A stretch of 64,000 nucleotides of DNA from Hoylesella loescheii. Lineage in GTDB: Bacteria > Bacteroidota > Bacteroidia > Bacteroidales > Bacteroidaceae. This document shows, piece after piece, positions 17,257 through 26,247 of this stretch. A model generated the notes under the pieces. That model made no database searches, was not told the DNA's origin, and saw nothing but the letters and a program-made list of their open reading frames with translations. Position 1 is the first letter of the stretch. Each line of letters starts with the position of its first letter. The stretch is taken from positions 1 to 64,000 of the forward strand of contig JADYUK010000016.1 of the NCBI GenBank assembly GCA_021531755.1, given 5' to 3'. A program made the position numbers and the translations under genes.

Positions 17257-18441
17257 TTAGTGATGGAAGAGTCTGACGCCTGTGAAAGCCATCGTGATGC
17301 CATACTTGTCGCATGTCTCGATGACATTGTCGTCACGCACAGAGCCACCTGCCTGGGCTATGAACTCCACTCCCGACTTATGGGCACGCTCAATATTGTC
17401 GCCGAAGGGGAAGAACGCGTCAGAGCCAAGGGCGACACCGGTATTCTTCGCTATCCATGCCTTCTTCTCCTCACGTGTCAGAGGCTCTGGACGCTCAGAG
17501 AAGAACATCTGCCATGTCCCCTCGCGCAGGACATCATCATAGTCGTCAGAGATATAAACGTCGATAGTGTTGTCACGGTCAGCACGGCGTATGCCCTCCT
17601 TCCATGGCAGATTCATCACCTTTGGACACTGGCGCAACCACCATATATCGGCCTTGTTGCCAGCAAGGCGTGTGCAGTGGATACGGCTCTGCTGTCCCGC
17701 TCCGATGCCGATGGCCTGACCGTCCTTGACATAGCAGACAGAATTTGACTGTGTGTACTTCAGTGTGATGAGGGCGATGATGAGGTCACGCTTTGCTGCC
17801 GCTGTGAATGTCTTTGACTGTGTAGGGATATTCTCGAAGAGGGCATCGTCAGCGAGGTTCACCTCATTGCGTCCCTGCTCGAATGTTATGCCGAAACACT
17901 GTTTTGTCTCTATCGGTGCAGGACAGTACTCAGGGTCAATCTCTATGACATTGTATGTTCCCTTACGCTTCTCGCGCAGTATCTCAAGAGCCTCGGGAGT
18001 GAAGCCTGGAGCAATGACGCCATCACTCACCTCACGCTTGATGATGAGGGCTGTCGCCTCATCACATGTGTCAGACAGGGCAATAAAGTCGCCATAGGAA
18101 GACATACGGTCGGCACCACGGGCTGCAGCATAGGCAGAGGCTATAGGCGAGAGAGGCACCTTGATGTCATCAACAAAGTAAACTTTCTTCAGTGTGTCTG
18201 AGAGTGGCAGGCCTACCGCAGCGCCAGCAGGGCTGACATGCTTGAAGCTCGCAGCGGCCGGAAGCCCTGTTGCTGCCTTCAGCTCCTTGACAAGCTGCCA
18301 TGAGTTGAAAGCGTCGAGGAAATTGATGTATCCAGGACGACCGTTAAGGACCTTGATGGGCAACTCACTGCCGTCGCTCATGAAAATACGCGATGGCTTC
18401 TGGTTCGGATTACATCCGTACTTTAGCTGTAATTCGTTCAT
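17257..18441 (-). CDS. Stand-alone AICAR transformylase
   Basis: Transfers a formyl group from 10-formyl-THF to AICAR, the penultimate step of IMP synthesis. 394 residues corresponding to the transformylase part of bifunctional PurH; the N-terminal MGS-like IMP cyclohydrolase domain is absent. The catalytic Lys-His pair is in FKHVSPAGAAVG, and KYTQSNSVCYVKDGQAIGIGAGQQSR and GSDAFFPFGDNIERA are family hallmarks. Monofunctional proteins of this size are known in clostridia and Bacteroidota. IMP cyclohydrolase must be encoded elsewhere. A small basic protein follows in the same direction. Confidence 0.92.
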   Translation of the reverse strand: MNELQLKYGCNPNQKPSRIFMSDGSELPIKVLNGRPGYINFLDAFNSWQLVKELKAATGLPAAASFKHVSPAGAAVGLPLSDTLKKVYFVDDIKVPLSPIASAYAAARGADRMSSYGDFIALSDTCDEATALIIKREVSDGVIAPGFTPEALEILREKRKGTYNVIEIDPEYCPAPIETKQCFGITFEQGRNEVNLADDALFENIPTQSKTFTAAAKRDLIIALITLKYTQSNSVCYVKDGQAIGIGAGQQSRIHCTRLAGNKADIWWLRQCPKVMNLPWKEGIRRADRDNTIDVYISDDYDDVLREGTWQMFFSERPEPLTREEKKAWIAKNTGVALGSDAFFPFGDNIERAHKSGVEFIAQAGGSVRDDNVIETCDKYGITMAFTGVRLFHH

Positions 18442-18567
18442 TATACTAAGTCTTATTTCTTTCCACCGTCTGCAGGCAACATCCTTAATATTATGGTAAC
18501 CCCTAAACAGGAGAATCGCCCCGACAGCTTTTGATTATTATTATGCTCGCTCTGTTCTATTTGGCCA

Positions 18568-18575
18568 CAAAATTA
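18568..18575 (-). promoter_or_regulatory. Putative -7 box of the AICAR transformylase gene
   Basis: TAATTTTG on the minus strand, about 125 nt before the start codon. No clean -33 element. It is divergent from the -7 box at 18619-18626. Confidence 0.35.
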
Positions 18576-18618
18576 CAAAAAAAGTTTGATATTATTAGTT
18601 ATTGTCAGATAAAAAGCA

Positions 18619-18626
18619 TACCTTTG
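18619..18626 (+). promoter_or_regulatory. Putative -7 box of the small ORF-topB operon
   Basis: TACCTTTG followed by GCAGC. No TTTG at the expected distance. The mRNA would begin about 130 nt before the small ORF and includes two copies of GTTAACGAGTTG (18687-18698 and 18709-18720), 22 nt apart. Confidence 0.4.
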
Positions 18627-18759
18627 CAGCCAAAATATACATACAACTCAAGTTTCGCATGTCTGTGACATGCTGTCAGTGAAGAAGTTAACGAGTTGAT
18701 TCTTTTCAGTTAACGAGTTGGCTAGCCAGCGAGTTGGGGAGAGACATATAACACAGTAT

Positions 18760-19059
18760 ATGGACACGAAGAAGATGAGGAGCGTTTTCGCCAAGACGGG
18801 GATAAACAGCAAAGCCACAGGGGAAAACAGCACGCCAAGCACAGCAACCGACAAAACCAGGCACAAGAGGAACATAAAGAATATAACCTTGCTACTGGCA
18901 CGTGTGGAGCATAAACTGCAGAGACGCCTGGCAGAGAAGCCATCACGCGAGACTCTCGACAGGCTCGCACTCTTTGTCGGATTCCAAGACTGGGACAGCT
19001 TCTGCCAGGAAGTCTGCGACAGACCAGCAAACGGGGACAGCAACAAGGAGGAGGAATGA
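18760..19059 (+). CDS. Small hypothetical protein upstream of topB
   Basis: 99 residues from the ATG at 18760 (the frame is also open from a TTG at 18718). The N-terminal half is Lys/Thr/Ser-rich and probably disordered; the C-terminal half is helical, with LARVEHKLQRRLAEKPSRETLDRLALFVGFQDWDSFCQEV split into two likely helices. The FVGFQDWDSF segment recalls short conserved motifs in Bacteroidota proteins, but no function is known. It ends 37 nt before the topB ATG, suggesting an operon. Confidence 0.55.
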   Translation: MDTKKMRSVFAKTGINSKATGENSTPSTATDKTRHKRNIKNITLLLARVEHKLQRRLAEKPSRETLDRLALFVGFQDWDSFCQEVCDRPANGDSNKEEE

Positions 19060-19096
19060 ACGGACGAGAACGAGACACACACAACAAAGGAGAACG

Positions 19097-21262
19097 ATGA
19101 TAGTCTGCATAGCCGAGAAACCCGCCGTGGCGCGTGAGATAGCCCATGTGATAGGAGCCACACGCACATGCCAGGGATACATAGAGGGCAACGGATACCA
19201 AGTGACATGGACTTTCGGACACTTGTGCACACTGAAAGAGCCAAACGACTATACAGACCAGTGGAAACACTGGTCTTTGTCGGCATTGCCCATGGTGCCA
19301 CAGAGATTCGGCATAAAACTCATTGAGGACGAGGGAATAAAGCGTCAGTTCAAAATCATAGAGCAGCTCATGCAGAATGCCGACGCTATCGTCAACTGTG
19401 GAGATGCCGGGCAAGAGGGTGAGCTGATACAGCGGTGGGTAATGCAGAAAGCAGGAGCGAGATGCCCAGTGAAGAGACTGTGGATAAGCTCCCTGACAGA
19501 GGATGCCATAAGAGAGGGATTCAACAACCTCAAGCCACAACAGGAGTATGAGTCGCTATATCTTGCAGGACTGTCACGCGCCATAGGTGACTGGCTGCTC
19601 GGCATGAACGCGACAAGGCTTTACACCCTGAAATACGGGCAGAACAAGCAAGTGCTGTCCATAGGACGAGTGCAGACTCCGACACTGGCACTCATAGTGA
19701 ACAGGCAAAGGGAGATAGAGAACTTCGTGCCTAAGCAATCGTGGGTGCTCTCGACAATCTACAGGGACACAAAGTTCACAGCGATAGCACGCGATGAGGA
19801 CGCTGAGGCAGAGGAGGCCGCCGAGATAGCCAAGGCAAAAGCAGAGGGGAAGACGATGAAATCAAAGGGTCCCATATTCAGGACTCTTGAGTTTGAGAAA
19901 GAAGCGGAGGGCACCGCCACTGTAGAGAGAATCAAGGACAACCCGCTGACAATAACTGAGGTGGGGAAGAAGAAAGGCACAGAGACTCCTCCAAGACTGT
20001 ACGACCTGACATCGCTGCAGGTGGAATGCAACAAGAAATTCTCTTATTCGGCCGATATGACGCTGAAGCTCATACAGTCATTGTACGAGAAGAAGTTCAC
20101 CACATATCCACGCGTCGACACCACATATCTGTCTGACGACATATACCCCAAGTGTCCACAAACCCTTAACGGACTGTTCAAGACTACATTCGCGGGAGAA
20201 GCCCCCTACGCAGAGCTCATAAAACCCCTTGGAGGCAAACCGCTGAAGAAGAGCAAGAAGGTATTCGACTCGTCGAAAGTCACCGACCACCATGCCATAA
20301 TCCCTACAGGCATCCCCCCCAAGGGACTGTCGGATATGGAACGTAATGTCTTCGACCTGGTTGCAAGGGCGTTCATAGCAGCGTTCTATCCCGACTGCCG
20401 TTACGAGACGACAACTGTAGTAGGAGAAGTGAGAGCCGGGGAAGGGGAGACTGTGACATTCCGCACATCAGGCAAAGTGATAACCGACGAGGGGTGGAGA
20501 GTCGTGTTCAAGAAAGAGCACGCCACAGCAGCCGAGGAGCAGGCAATGGCCCAAGAGGCAACCCTGCCCGTATTCCGCAAAGGGGAAACCGGCCCTCACA
20601 CCCCAGCACTGGCAGAACGATGGACTCAGCCGCCAAAGCCATACACCGAGGCGACACTGCTGAGAGCCATGGAGACAGCGGGACGGTTCGTGGACGATGA
20701 GACACTGAGGGCTGCCCTGAAAGAGAACGGGATAGGACGCCCATCGTCGAGAGCAGGAATCATAGAGACTCTCTTCAAACGGCACTACATACGCCGTGAG
20801 CGCAAGAATCTCATAGCTACACAGACAGGTCTGGAACTCATAGATATCATACACGAGGAACTGCTGAAATCATGTGAGCTGACAGGAATATGGGAGAAGA
20901 AACTCCGCGATATAGAACACCACAAATATGAGGCATCGCAATTCATCAGCGAGCTGAAGCAACAGGCAGCTGATATCGTCAGGCAAGTGATGACGGACAA
21001 CACTAACCGCCGCATCACTATAACTGCCGGGGAAGACAAGAAACCAGCAAAAGCCAAGAGAACGTCCAAGACCGGGAGAGCCACTAAGGCTGCGGAAAAA
21101 GCTGCCGCCACAGGGACAAAGACGGGGGGACAGGTGGCCGTGAAGGTTGGCGACAAATGTCCTCTCTGTGGGAAAGGGACAGTAATACGCGGACGCACAG
21201 CATTAGGATGCTCACGGTGGAATGAGGGATGCACATTCAGGCTGCCACTGCCTGAAGAGTAG
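19097..21262 (+). CDS. topB: DNA topoisomerase III (type IA)
   Basis: Relaxes and decatenates single-strand-containing DNA through a 5'-phosphotyrosine. 721 residues from MIVCIAEKPAVAREIA (Toprim N-terminus). Toprim acids appear as D103-A-G105-Q-E107, so the usual second Asp of DxD is Gly. The active-site tyrosine is the first Tyr of TTYPRVDTTYL; SIGRVQTPTLALIV and GIGRPSSRAGIIETL are type IA motifs. After a Lys/Ala-rich linker (about 645-680) a four-cysteine zinc ribbon (CPLCGKG ... GCSRWNEGC) ends the protein. The frame extends upstream to 18902 inside the previous ORF, but homologues begin at 19097. Confidence 0.95.
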   Translation: MIVCIAEKPAVAREIAHVIGATRTCQGYIEGNGYQVTWTFGHLCTLKEPNDYTDQWKHWSLSALPMVPQRFGIKLIEDEGIKRQFKIIEQLMQNADAIVNCGDAGQEGELIQRWVMQKAGARCPVKRLWISSLTEDAIREGFNNLKPQQEYESLYLAGLSRAIGDWLLGMNATRLYTLKYGQNKQVLSIGRVQTPTLALIVNRQREIENFVPKQSWVLSTIYRDTKFTAIARDEDAEAEEAAEIAKAKAEGKTMKSKGPIFRTLEFEKEAEGTATVERIKDNPLTITEVGKKKGTETPPRLYDLTSLQVECNKKFSYSADMTLKLIQSLYEKKFTTYPRVDTTYLSDDIYPKCPQTLNGLFKTTFAGEAPYAELIKPLGGKPLKKSKKVFDSSKVTDHHAIIPTGIPPKGLSDMERNVFDLVARAFIAAFYPDCRYETTTVVGEVRAGEGETVTFRTSGKVITDEGWRVVFKKEHATAAEEQAMAQEATLPVFRKGETGPHTPALAERWTQPPKPYTEATLLRAMETAGRFVDDETLRAALKENGIGRPSSRAGIIETLFKRHYIRRERKNLIATQTGLELIDIIHEELLKSCELTGIWEKKLRDIEHHKYEASQFISELKQQAADIVRQVMTDNTNRRITITAGEDKKPAKAKRTSKTGRATKAAEKAAATGTKTGGQVAVKVGDKCPLCGKGTVIRGRTALGCSRWNEGCTFRLPLPEE

Positions 21263-21299
21263 GAGCAAAAACACGCCCTCCGATTCACAATAAAGTCAA

Positions 21300-21396
21300 T
21301 AGGTTTGCACAGCCATTGACTTCGTCTAAGGCTGGCTACACCTCAGCATAGCACGAGCACGCTCGGCTCTGCATTCGGTTTGCACAGCCATTGACT
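21300..21396. repeat. 20-bp direct repeat upstream of the fucosidase
   Basis: GGTTTGCACAGCCATTGACT occurs exactly at 21302-21321 and 21377-21396. The first copy with its two preceding bases reads TAGGTTTG, a -7 box match. The 55 bp between the copies may be a duplicated promoter region. Confidence 0.6.
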
Positions 21397-21441
21397 ATAC
21401 AGAAGAATCATTACACACCCACTTAATAATTTAATATTACT

Positions 21442-23148
21442 ATGAACAAAAGAAGACTGACAACCGCAACACTTATCATGGCCTGCGCCCTGAACATATC
21501 AGCCACCGGCATCCCCACAACCGGGGGGAAGGAGAAAGCCGACGAGGGAAAGGCTGTGGCGCAGACAGAGTACAAAGTGCCCGTAGCCGGAGCTCACGAG
21601 GCAATGATGCAAGGACGGTTCTCCCCGACATGGGAGTCACTGAAAGGTTATGAGACGCCTGAATGGTTCCGCAACGCGAAGTTCGGGATATGGGCACACT
21701 GGGGTCCACAATGTGTCGAAGGCTCAGGCGACTGGATGGCACGCGAGATGTATATCGAGGGCTCAAAGGCATGGAAGCACCACCGTGAGCACTACGGCCA
21801 CCAGGCAGAAGTGGGATTCAAGGATATCCTGCCTCTCTTCAAAGCCGAGAACTGGGACCCCGACAAGCTCGTGGCATACTACAAGAGCATAGGCGCACAA
21901 TACTTCTTCGCCCTCGGCAATCACCACGACAACTTCGACCTGTGGGACAGCAAATACCAGCCATGGAACTCAATGAATATCGGTCCGCACAAAGACATCC
22001 TGAGGGGATGGGCCGACGCCGCACGGCGCCACGGACTGAGATTCGGTATCAGTCTCCATGCCGACCATGCCTGGACATGGTATGAGCCATCACGCCGATA
22101 CGACCTCAAGGGCGACCGTATCGGAGAACCCTATGACGGACATCTGACAAAGGCTGACGGCAAGGGAAAATGGTGGGAGGGATATGACCCACAAGACCTG
22201 TACCGGCAGAACCATCCCCTCAGCAAAGGAAGCTGGTCGAACGACATATGCGGCTCGCAGTGGGGATGGGGCAACGGAGCCGCCACACCAAGCCAGGAGT
22301 TTGTCAACAACTTCTACGACCGCACACTTGATGTCATCAACCGCTACAACCCAGACCTCCTGTACTTTGATGTCACCGTGTTGCCATTCTATCCGCTGAG
22401 CGACGCCGGACTGAAAATAGCCACACACTTCTATAACCACAACATAGCCACACACAAGGGGAAGCTGGAGGCAGTACTTTTCGGGAAGATTCTCGACGAG
22501 GAGCAGCGTAAAGCCATGGTATGGGACGTGGAGCGAGGCGCCCCTAACGAGAAAGTCGCCCATCCATGGCAGTCATGCTCATGCATCGGCGGATGGCACT
22601 ATAACACAAGTATCTACGAGCGCGACAGATACAAATCGGCGAAGACCGTCGTAGCGCTCCTTGCAGATATTGTCAGCAAGAACGGCAATCTCCTGCTCAG
22701 TGTGCCTCTACGCGCCGATGGCACATACGACGAGAAAGAGAAAGCCATACTCGACGAGTTCGGTGCATGGATGAGGACAAACAGCGAGGCCATCTACGAC
22801 ACACGCCCATGGGAGATATTCGGAGAAGGGCCGATAGCCTCATCGTCGATAAAGATTAACGCGCAGGGATTCAACGAAGGCGAATATGCCAAAGCCACAG
22901 CGGAGGAGATACGCTTCACGCAGAAAGGACGCCACATATACGCCATAGCCTTAGGGTGGCCTGAGAGCAATAAGGTAACTATCAAGTCGCTCGCCAAAGG
23001 GTCAGCATATCATAAGGGCAGCATACGCAGCGTCGAGCTCCTCGGATATGGGAAGCTAAAGGCACGCCAGGACAGCGAGGGGCTCACCGTCTGCCTGCCA
23101 CAGAAGAAGGCTGGCGCCATAGCCCCTGTACTGAAAATCAAGAGATAG
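21442..23148 (+). CDS. Alpha-L-fucosidase, glycoside hydrolase family 29
   Basis: Secreted or periplasmic enzyme removing terminal L-fucose from host or plant glycans. 568 residues with an N-terminal signal peptide (RRLTTATLIMACALNISATG). The catalytic barrel spans about 60-420, with WFRNAKFGIWAHWGPQ, GNHHDNFDLWDSKYQPWNS and RYNPDLLYFDVTVLPFY, whose Asp is the expected nucleophile. A small C-terminal beta-domain follows. The nucleophile region reads YFDVTV instead of the common WFDG, pointing to a divergent GH29 subgroup. It stands alone rather than in a SusC/D locus; a FucP-like transporter lies 14 kb downstream. Confidence 0.9.
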   Translation: MNKRRLTTATLIMACALNISATGIPTTGGKEKADEGKAVAQTEYKVPVAGAHEAMMQGRFSPTWESLKGYETPEWFRNAKFGIWAHWGPQCVEGSGDWMAREMYIEGSKAWKHHREHYGHQAEVGFKDILPLFKAENWDPDKLVAYYKSIGAQYFFALGNHHDNFDLWDSKYQPWNSMNIGPHKDILRGWADAARRHGLRFGISLHADHAWTWYEPSRRYDLKGDRIGEPYDGHLTKADGKGKWWEGYDPQDLYRQNHPLSKGSWSNDICGSQWGWGNGAATPSQEFVNNFYDRTLDVINRYNPDLLYFDVTVLPFYPLSDAGLKIATHFYNHNIATHKGKLEAVLFGKILDEEQRKAMVWDVERGAPNEKVAHPWQSCSCIGGWHYNTSIYERDRYKSAKTVVALLADIVSKNGNLLLSVPLRADGTYDEKEKAILDEFGAWMRTNSEAIYDTRPWEIFGEGPIASSSIKINAQGFNEGEYAKATAEEIRFTQKGRHIYAIALGWPESNKVTIKSLAKGSAYHKGSIRSVELLGYGKLKARQDSEGLTVCLPQKKAGAIAPVLKIKR

Positions 23149-23539
23149 GGCATTTTTTGGAAAGTCAGCCCACACAGGTAGCCATTGGCTTTGGCAATGG
23201 CTACGGGCAGGCGAGCATAGCGCTCCTTGGATATATCATTTATTGAAACAAAAATCCTGCAATAAGGCCAGTAGAGGCGACATACCTCTGCTGGCCTTAT
23301 ATCGTCTCTGACAGCCAGAGAGAGGAGCGGCGCGAAACAGAGGGCATGAGCTTCGTCTCGCTTCTTCTCATATAAGACTGAGACCACGGCATATTCACAG
23401 ACAACGCCTCAACATATTTACAAAACAAGCGTAACAGTTAAATATTTTGACATATGTTTACGAATACCCCCTGTCAACCCCCGATTCTACTATCAAACCT
23501 TAACAAAATGTAAGAACAGAGAAGTTTTCATCAAAAAAC
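23149..23539. other. Gene-free stretch between the fucosidase and gdhA
   Basis: No gene is seen. It holds the hairpin at 23262-23300 and AT-rich sequence leading into the gdhA promoter. Confidence 0.6.
23262..23300 (+). terminator. Hairpin downstream of the fucosidase gene
   Basis: Bases 23262-23277 pair with 23285-23300 over 16 positions with a single T-G pair (ATAAGGCCAG...CTGGCCTTAT). No T-run follows, so termination is likely but not certain. Confidence 0.5.
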
Positions 23540-23571
23540 TTTGTTTCTTTCATATTAATTGTTTACCTTTG
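23540..23571 (+). promoter_or_regulatory. Promoter of gdhA
   Basis: TTTG at 23540-23543 and TACCTTTG at 23564-23571 are 20 nt apart, a full consensus match. This leaves a leader of about 80 nt before the gdhA ATG. Confidence 0.65.
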
Positions 23572-23657
23572 CATGCATACAAGACAAAGTTATTGGCTAC
23601 AAGCCACATACAAGCATTCAACAACCTAATAACCAATATAATAATCTCATAAAAACT

Positions 23658-24995
23658 ATGGAAGTACAGAAAATCTTGTTTGACCTGGAGAAGAAGCATC
23701 CAGGAGAGAAGGAATACCTACAGGCAGTGCGTGAGGTGCTGCTCTCTATCGAGGATGTGTACAACAAGCATCCGGAGTTTGAGAAGGCGAAGCTCATTGA
23801 GCGCCTTGTAGAGCCAGAGCGTATAATCACGTTCCGTGTGCCATGGGTAGATGACAAGGGCGAGGTGCAGGTGAACATAGGCTACCGTGTACAGTTCAAC
23901 TCTGCGATAGGCCCATACAAGGGAGGTCTTCGTTTCCACCCTTCTGTCAATCTCTCCATACTTAAGTTCCTTGGTTTCGAGCAGACATTCAAGAATGCCC
24001 TTACAACACTCCCGATGGGTGGCGGCAAGGGTGGCTCAGACTTCTCTATCCGCGGTAAGAGCGACAATGAGGTTATGCGCTTCTGCCAGGCATTCATGAC
24101 AGAGCTTGTGAAGAACATAGGCCCTGACGAGGATGTGCCAGCAGGCGATATCGGTGTGGGAGCAAGGGAGATAGGTTATCTCTTCGGCATGTACAAGAAG
24201 CTTACCCACCGCTTCGAGGGTGTGCTGACAGGCAAGGGCCTTGAGTGGGGCGGCTCACGCATACGTCCAGAGGCAACAGGATTCGGCGCGCTGTACTTCA
24301 CCAACCAGATGCTTAAGACACATGGTCTCGACATCAAGGGCAAGACTGTGGCCATATCAGGATTCGGCAATGTGGCATGGGGAGCAGCAACCAAGGCTAC
24401 AGAGCTTGGAGCCAAGGTTGTCACTATAAGCGGTCCGGACGGATACATATATGATCCAGAGGGAATATCGGGCGAGAAGATAGACTATATGCTTGAGCTC
24501 CGCGCCTCAGGCAATGACATCTGCCAGCCATATGCCGACGAGTTCCCTGGCTCTACATTCATCCCAGGCAAGAAGCCATGGGAGGTGAAGGTGGACATCG
24601 CCCTGCCATGCGCCACACAGAACGAGCTGAATGGCGATGACGCACGTATGCTTGTCGAGAATGGTGTGCAGTGTGTCGCTGAGGTGTCAAACATGGGATG
24701 TACGGCAGAGGCTGCCGAGTTCTTTGTAGCCCAGCATACGCTCTACGCTCCTGGCAAGGCTGTGAACGCGGGAGGCGTGGCGACATCAGGACTCGAGATG
24801 ACTCAGAACTCGATGCGTCTCGGATGGTCAGAGAAAGAAGTGGACGAGAAGCTCCACTACATCATGTCGTCCATACACGACGCATGCGTGGAATACGGAA
24901 AACAGGCTGACGGATACATCGACTATGTCAAGGGCGCTAACATAGCTGGCTTCATGAAGGTTGCCAAGGCTATGATGGCACAGGGCATTGTATGA
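23658..24995 (+). CDS. gdhA: NADP-type glutamate dehydrogenase
   Basis: Reversibly aminates 2-oxoglutarate to glutamate, the main ammonium entry enzyme in gut Bacteroidales. 445 residues, the length of the hexameric small GDH. Substrate and catalytic lysines are in PYKGGLRFHPSVN and LPMGGGKGGSDF; PAGDIGVGAREIGYL and the nucleotide loop SGFGNVAWGAA follow. The ATG at 23658 is used; the frame opens at 23559, but that start overlaps the promoter. The last codons (MMAQGIV) are the first unit of a tandem repeat that continues past the stop. Confidence 0.96.
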   Translation: MEVQKILFDLEKKHPGEKEYLQAVREVLLSIEDVYNKHPEFEKAKLIERLVEPERIITFRVPWVDDKGEVQVNIGYRVQFNSAIGPYKGGLRFHPSVNLSILKFLGFEQTFKNALTTLPMGGGKGGSDFSIRGKSDNEVMRFCQAFMTELVKNIGPDEDVPAGDIGVGAREIGYLFGMYKKLTHRFEGVLTGKGLEWGGSRIRPEATGFGALYFTNQMLKTHGLDIKGKTVAISGFGNVAWGAATKATELGAKVVTISGPDGYIYDPEGISGEKIDYMLELRASGNDICQPYADEFPGSTFIPGKKPWEVKVDIALPCATQNELNGDDARMLVENGVQCVAEVSNMGCTAEAAEFFVAQHTLYAPGKAVNAGGVATSGLEMTQNSMRLGWSEKEVDEKLHYIMSSIHDACVEYGKQADGYIDYVKGANIAGFMKVAKAMMAQGIV

Positions 24996-25065
24996 TGCCA
25001 AAGGCATTTGCATGATGGCACAGGGCATTTGTATGATGGCACAGGCATTTGCATGATGCCTCATC
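24971..25065. repeat. 20-21 bp tandem repeat grown from the gdhA 3' end
   Basis: Units begin at 24971, 24991, 25011 and 25032, with a partial unit at 25052. Each resembles TATGATGGCACAGGGCATTG. Unit 1 encodes the last residues of gdhA and unit 2 contains the stop codon, so the array is a duplication of coding sequence into the 3' untranslated region. Confidence 0.8.
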
Positions 25066-25121
25066 CCACCAGAAGAAACAAGCCGCAAGCAAGCCGGCTG
25101 ACATAAAATAATGACATAACA

Positions 25122-25161
25122 GGCAGACCCTGCTGGGAGCCCTCTCCCAGCAGAGCCTGCC
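25122..25161 (+). terminator. Terminator-like hairpin of gdhA
   Basis: CTGCTGGGAG (25130-25139) pairs perfectly with CTCCCAGCAG (25144-25153). Outer GGCAG/CTGCC pairs extend the stem across a 3-nt internal loop. Confidence 0.65.
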
Positions 25162-25176
25162 ATAAACTGTTGAATA

Positions 25177-25881
25177 ATGAAGGATGATGATTTAAGAGTG
25201 ACGACAAGACTTTCTATCTACCATGACCGGAACAGATATATCAGATACCTGTTTCTCCTGTTGTTTACCCTTTTCTCATCGTTCTTCATCCATCGGGCCG
25301 AAGCACAGCAGCGTGGTAAAGCCACTTTCTATTCAAAACGCGCCACAGGAACAAGGACGAGCGACGGGTCAAGGCTGCACCATGACAGTCTCACATGCGC
25401 CCACCGCACTCACCCATTCGGGACGAGGCTCAAAGTGACAAACATGAAGAACGGGAAGAGTGTCATAGTGAGAGTCAACGACCGTGGTCCATACAGCCGT
25501 GGAAGGATTATCGACTTGTCATACCGTGCCGCACAAGAGCTGGAGATGGTAAGTAGCGGTGTCGCTATGGTCGAGATAGAGGTTGTCAACGACAACACGC
25601 CACCGATGGTCTTGAAGAGGGAAAGTTTTGTCCCTATAGAGTTTGATATCGTAGACTCAGATATAAGCACTGACCCCACCCATCCTGACTGGCTGCCACA
25701 GAGCCAGCCGTCGCCGAAAGACTCTGGGCATGGCTCTGGAACGGCCCAGAAGGGGAAGAGCAGCCCTATGACTGGGCACGCCACGGTAGGGACAACAGCT
25801 GAGAGAGCGAATGCTGCCAGTGGAACACATCAGAGCGGGAAGAGGACGGCTAATGCAGGCCGGAGCCCCAAAGCGAGATAA
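25177..25881 (+). CDS. Septal ring lytic transglycosylase RlpA-like protein
   Basis: Exported double-psi beta-barrel protein that acts on peptidoglycan. 234 residues: hydrophobic export segment at about 22-44 (RYLFLLLFTLFSSFFIHRAEAQ), RlpA domain at about 46-148 with GKATFYSKRATGTRTSDGSR, LTCAHRTHPFGTRLKVTN, and VRVNDRGPYSRGRIIDLSYRAA containing the conserved Asp. The C-terminal 85 residues are Ser/Gly/Thr-rich and look disordered; no SPOR domain is present. A strong hairpin follows at 25937. Confidence 0.88.
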   Translation: MKDDDLRVTTRLSIYHDRNRYIRYLFLLLFTLFSSFFIHRAEAQQRGKATFYSKRATGTRTSDGSRLHHDSLTCAHRTHPFGTRLKVTNMKNGKSVIVRVNDRGPYSRGRIIDLSYRAAQELEMVSSGVAMVEIEVVNDNTPPMVLKRESFVPIEFDIVDSDISTDPTHPDWLPQSQPSPKDSGHGSGTAQKGKSSPMTGHATVGTTAERANAASGTHQSGKRTANAGRSPKAR

Positions 25882-25936
25882 CCATGCCGACATAAATGTA
25901 AGTGGGGAGCTACAACCACATATGCTCACATCACGG

Positions 25937-25988
25937 AGAATCCGCACAGGGAGATGCCATATGACGACATCGCCCCTGTGCGGATTCT
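25937..25988 (+). terminator. Terminator of the rlpA-like gene
   Basis: Bases 25937-25951 and 25974-25988 form a perfect 15-bp stem (AATCCGCACAGGG against its complement), with a GATG/CATC extension inside. T-rich sequence follows. Confidence 0.7.
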
Positions 25989-26051
25989 TCGTATTTTATG
26001 TCATGTCCCCCCGGCTGCAATGCATGGGAAGTCAGGATTGCAGCCCAGCGT

Positions 26052-26177
26052 GTATGACAGCATGAGGACATCTCTCTGAATGGGCAGCCTGGCTTGCATG
26101 ACAGCATAAGGACGTCTCTCTGAATGGGGAAACCCAGCTTGTATGACAGCATGAGGACATCTCTCTACTTGGGGATG
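26052..26177. repeat. 44-45 bp tandem repeat, about 2.8 copies
   Basis: Units start at 26052, 26096 and 26141, each beginning GYATGACAGCATRAGGAC then RTCTCTCTGAATGGG. It lies between the convergent rlpA-like and DUF4831 genes. No coding function is apparent. Confidence 0.75.
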
Positions 26178-26247
26178 GCAGCGCAGCAGCGGGCTACCGG
26201 CATCGCGCGACAGCCTCCCGGGGCGGAGGGGTAATAGCTGTATGCAA

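Noticed and set aside
24828..25163. 111-codon minus-strand frame with repeated HHANACAI-like segments
   Set aside because: The repeats come from the gdhA minisatellite read backwards; there is no start context.
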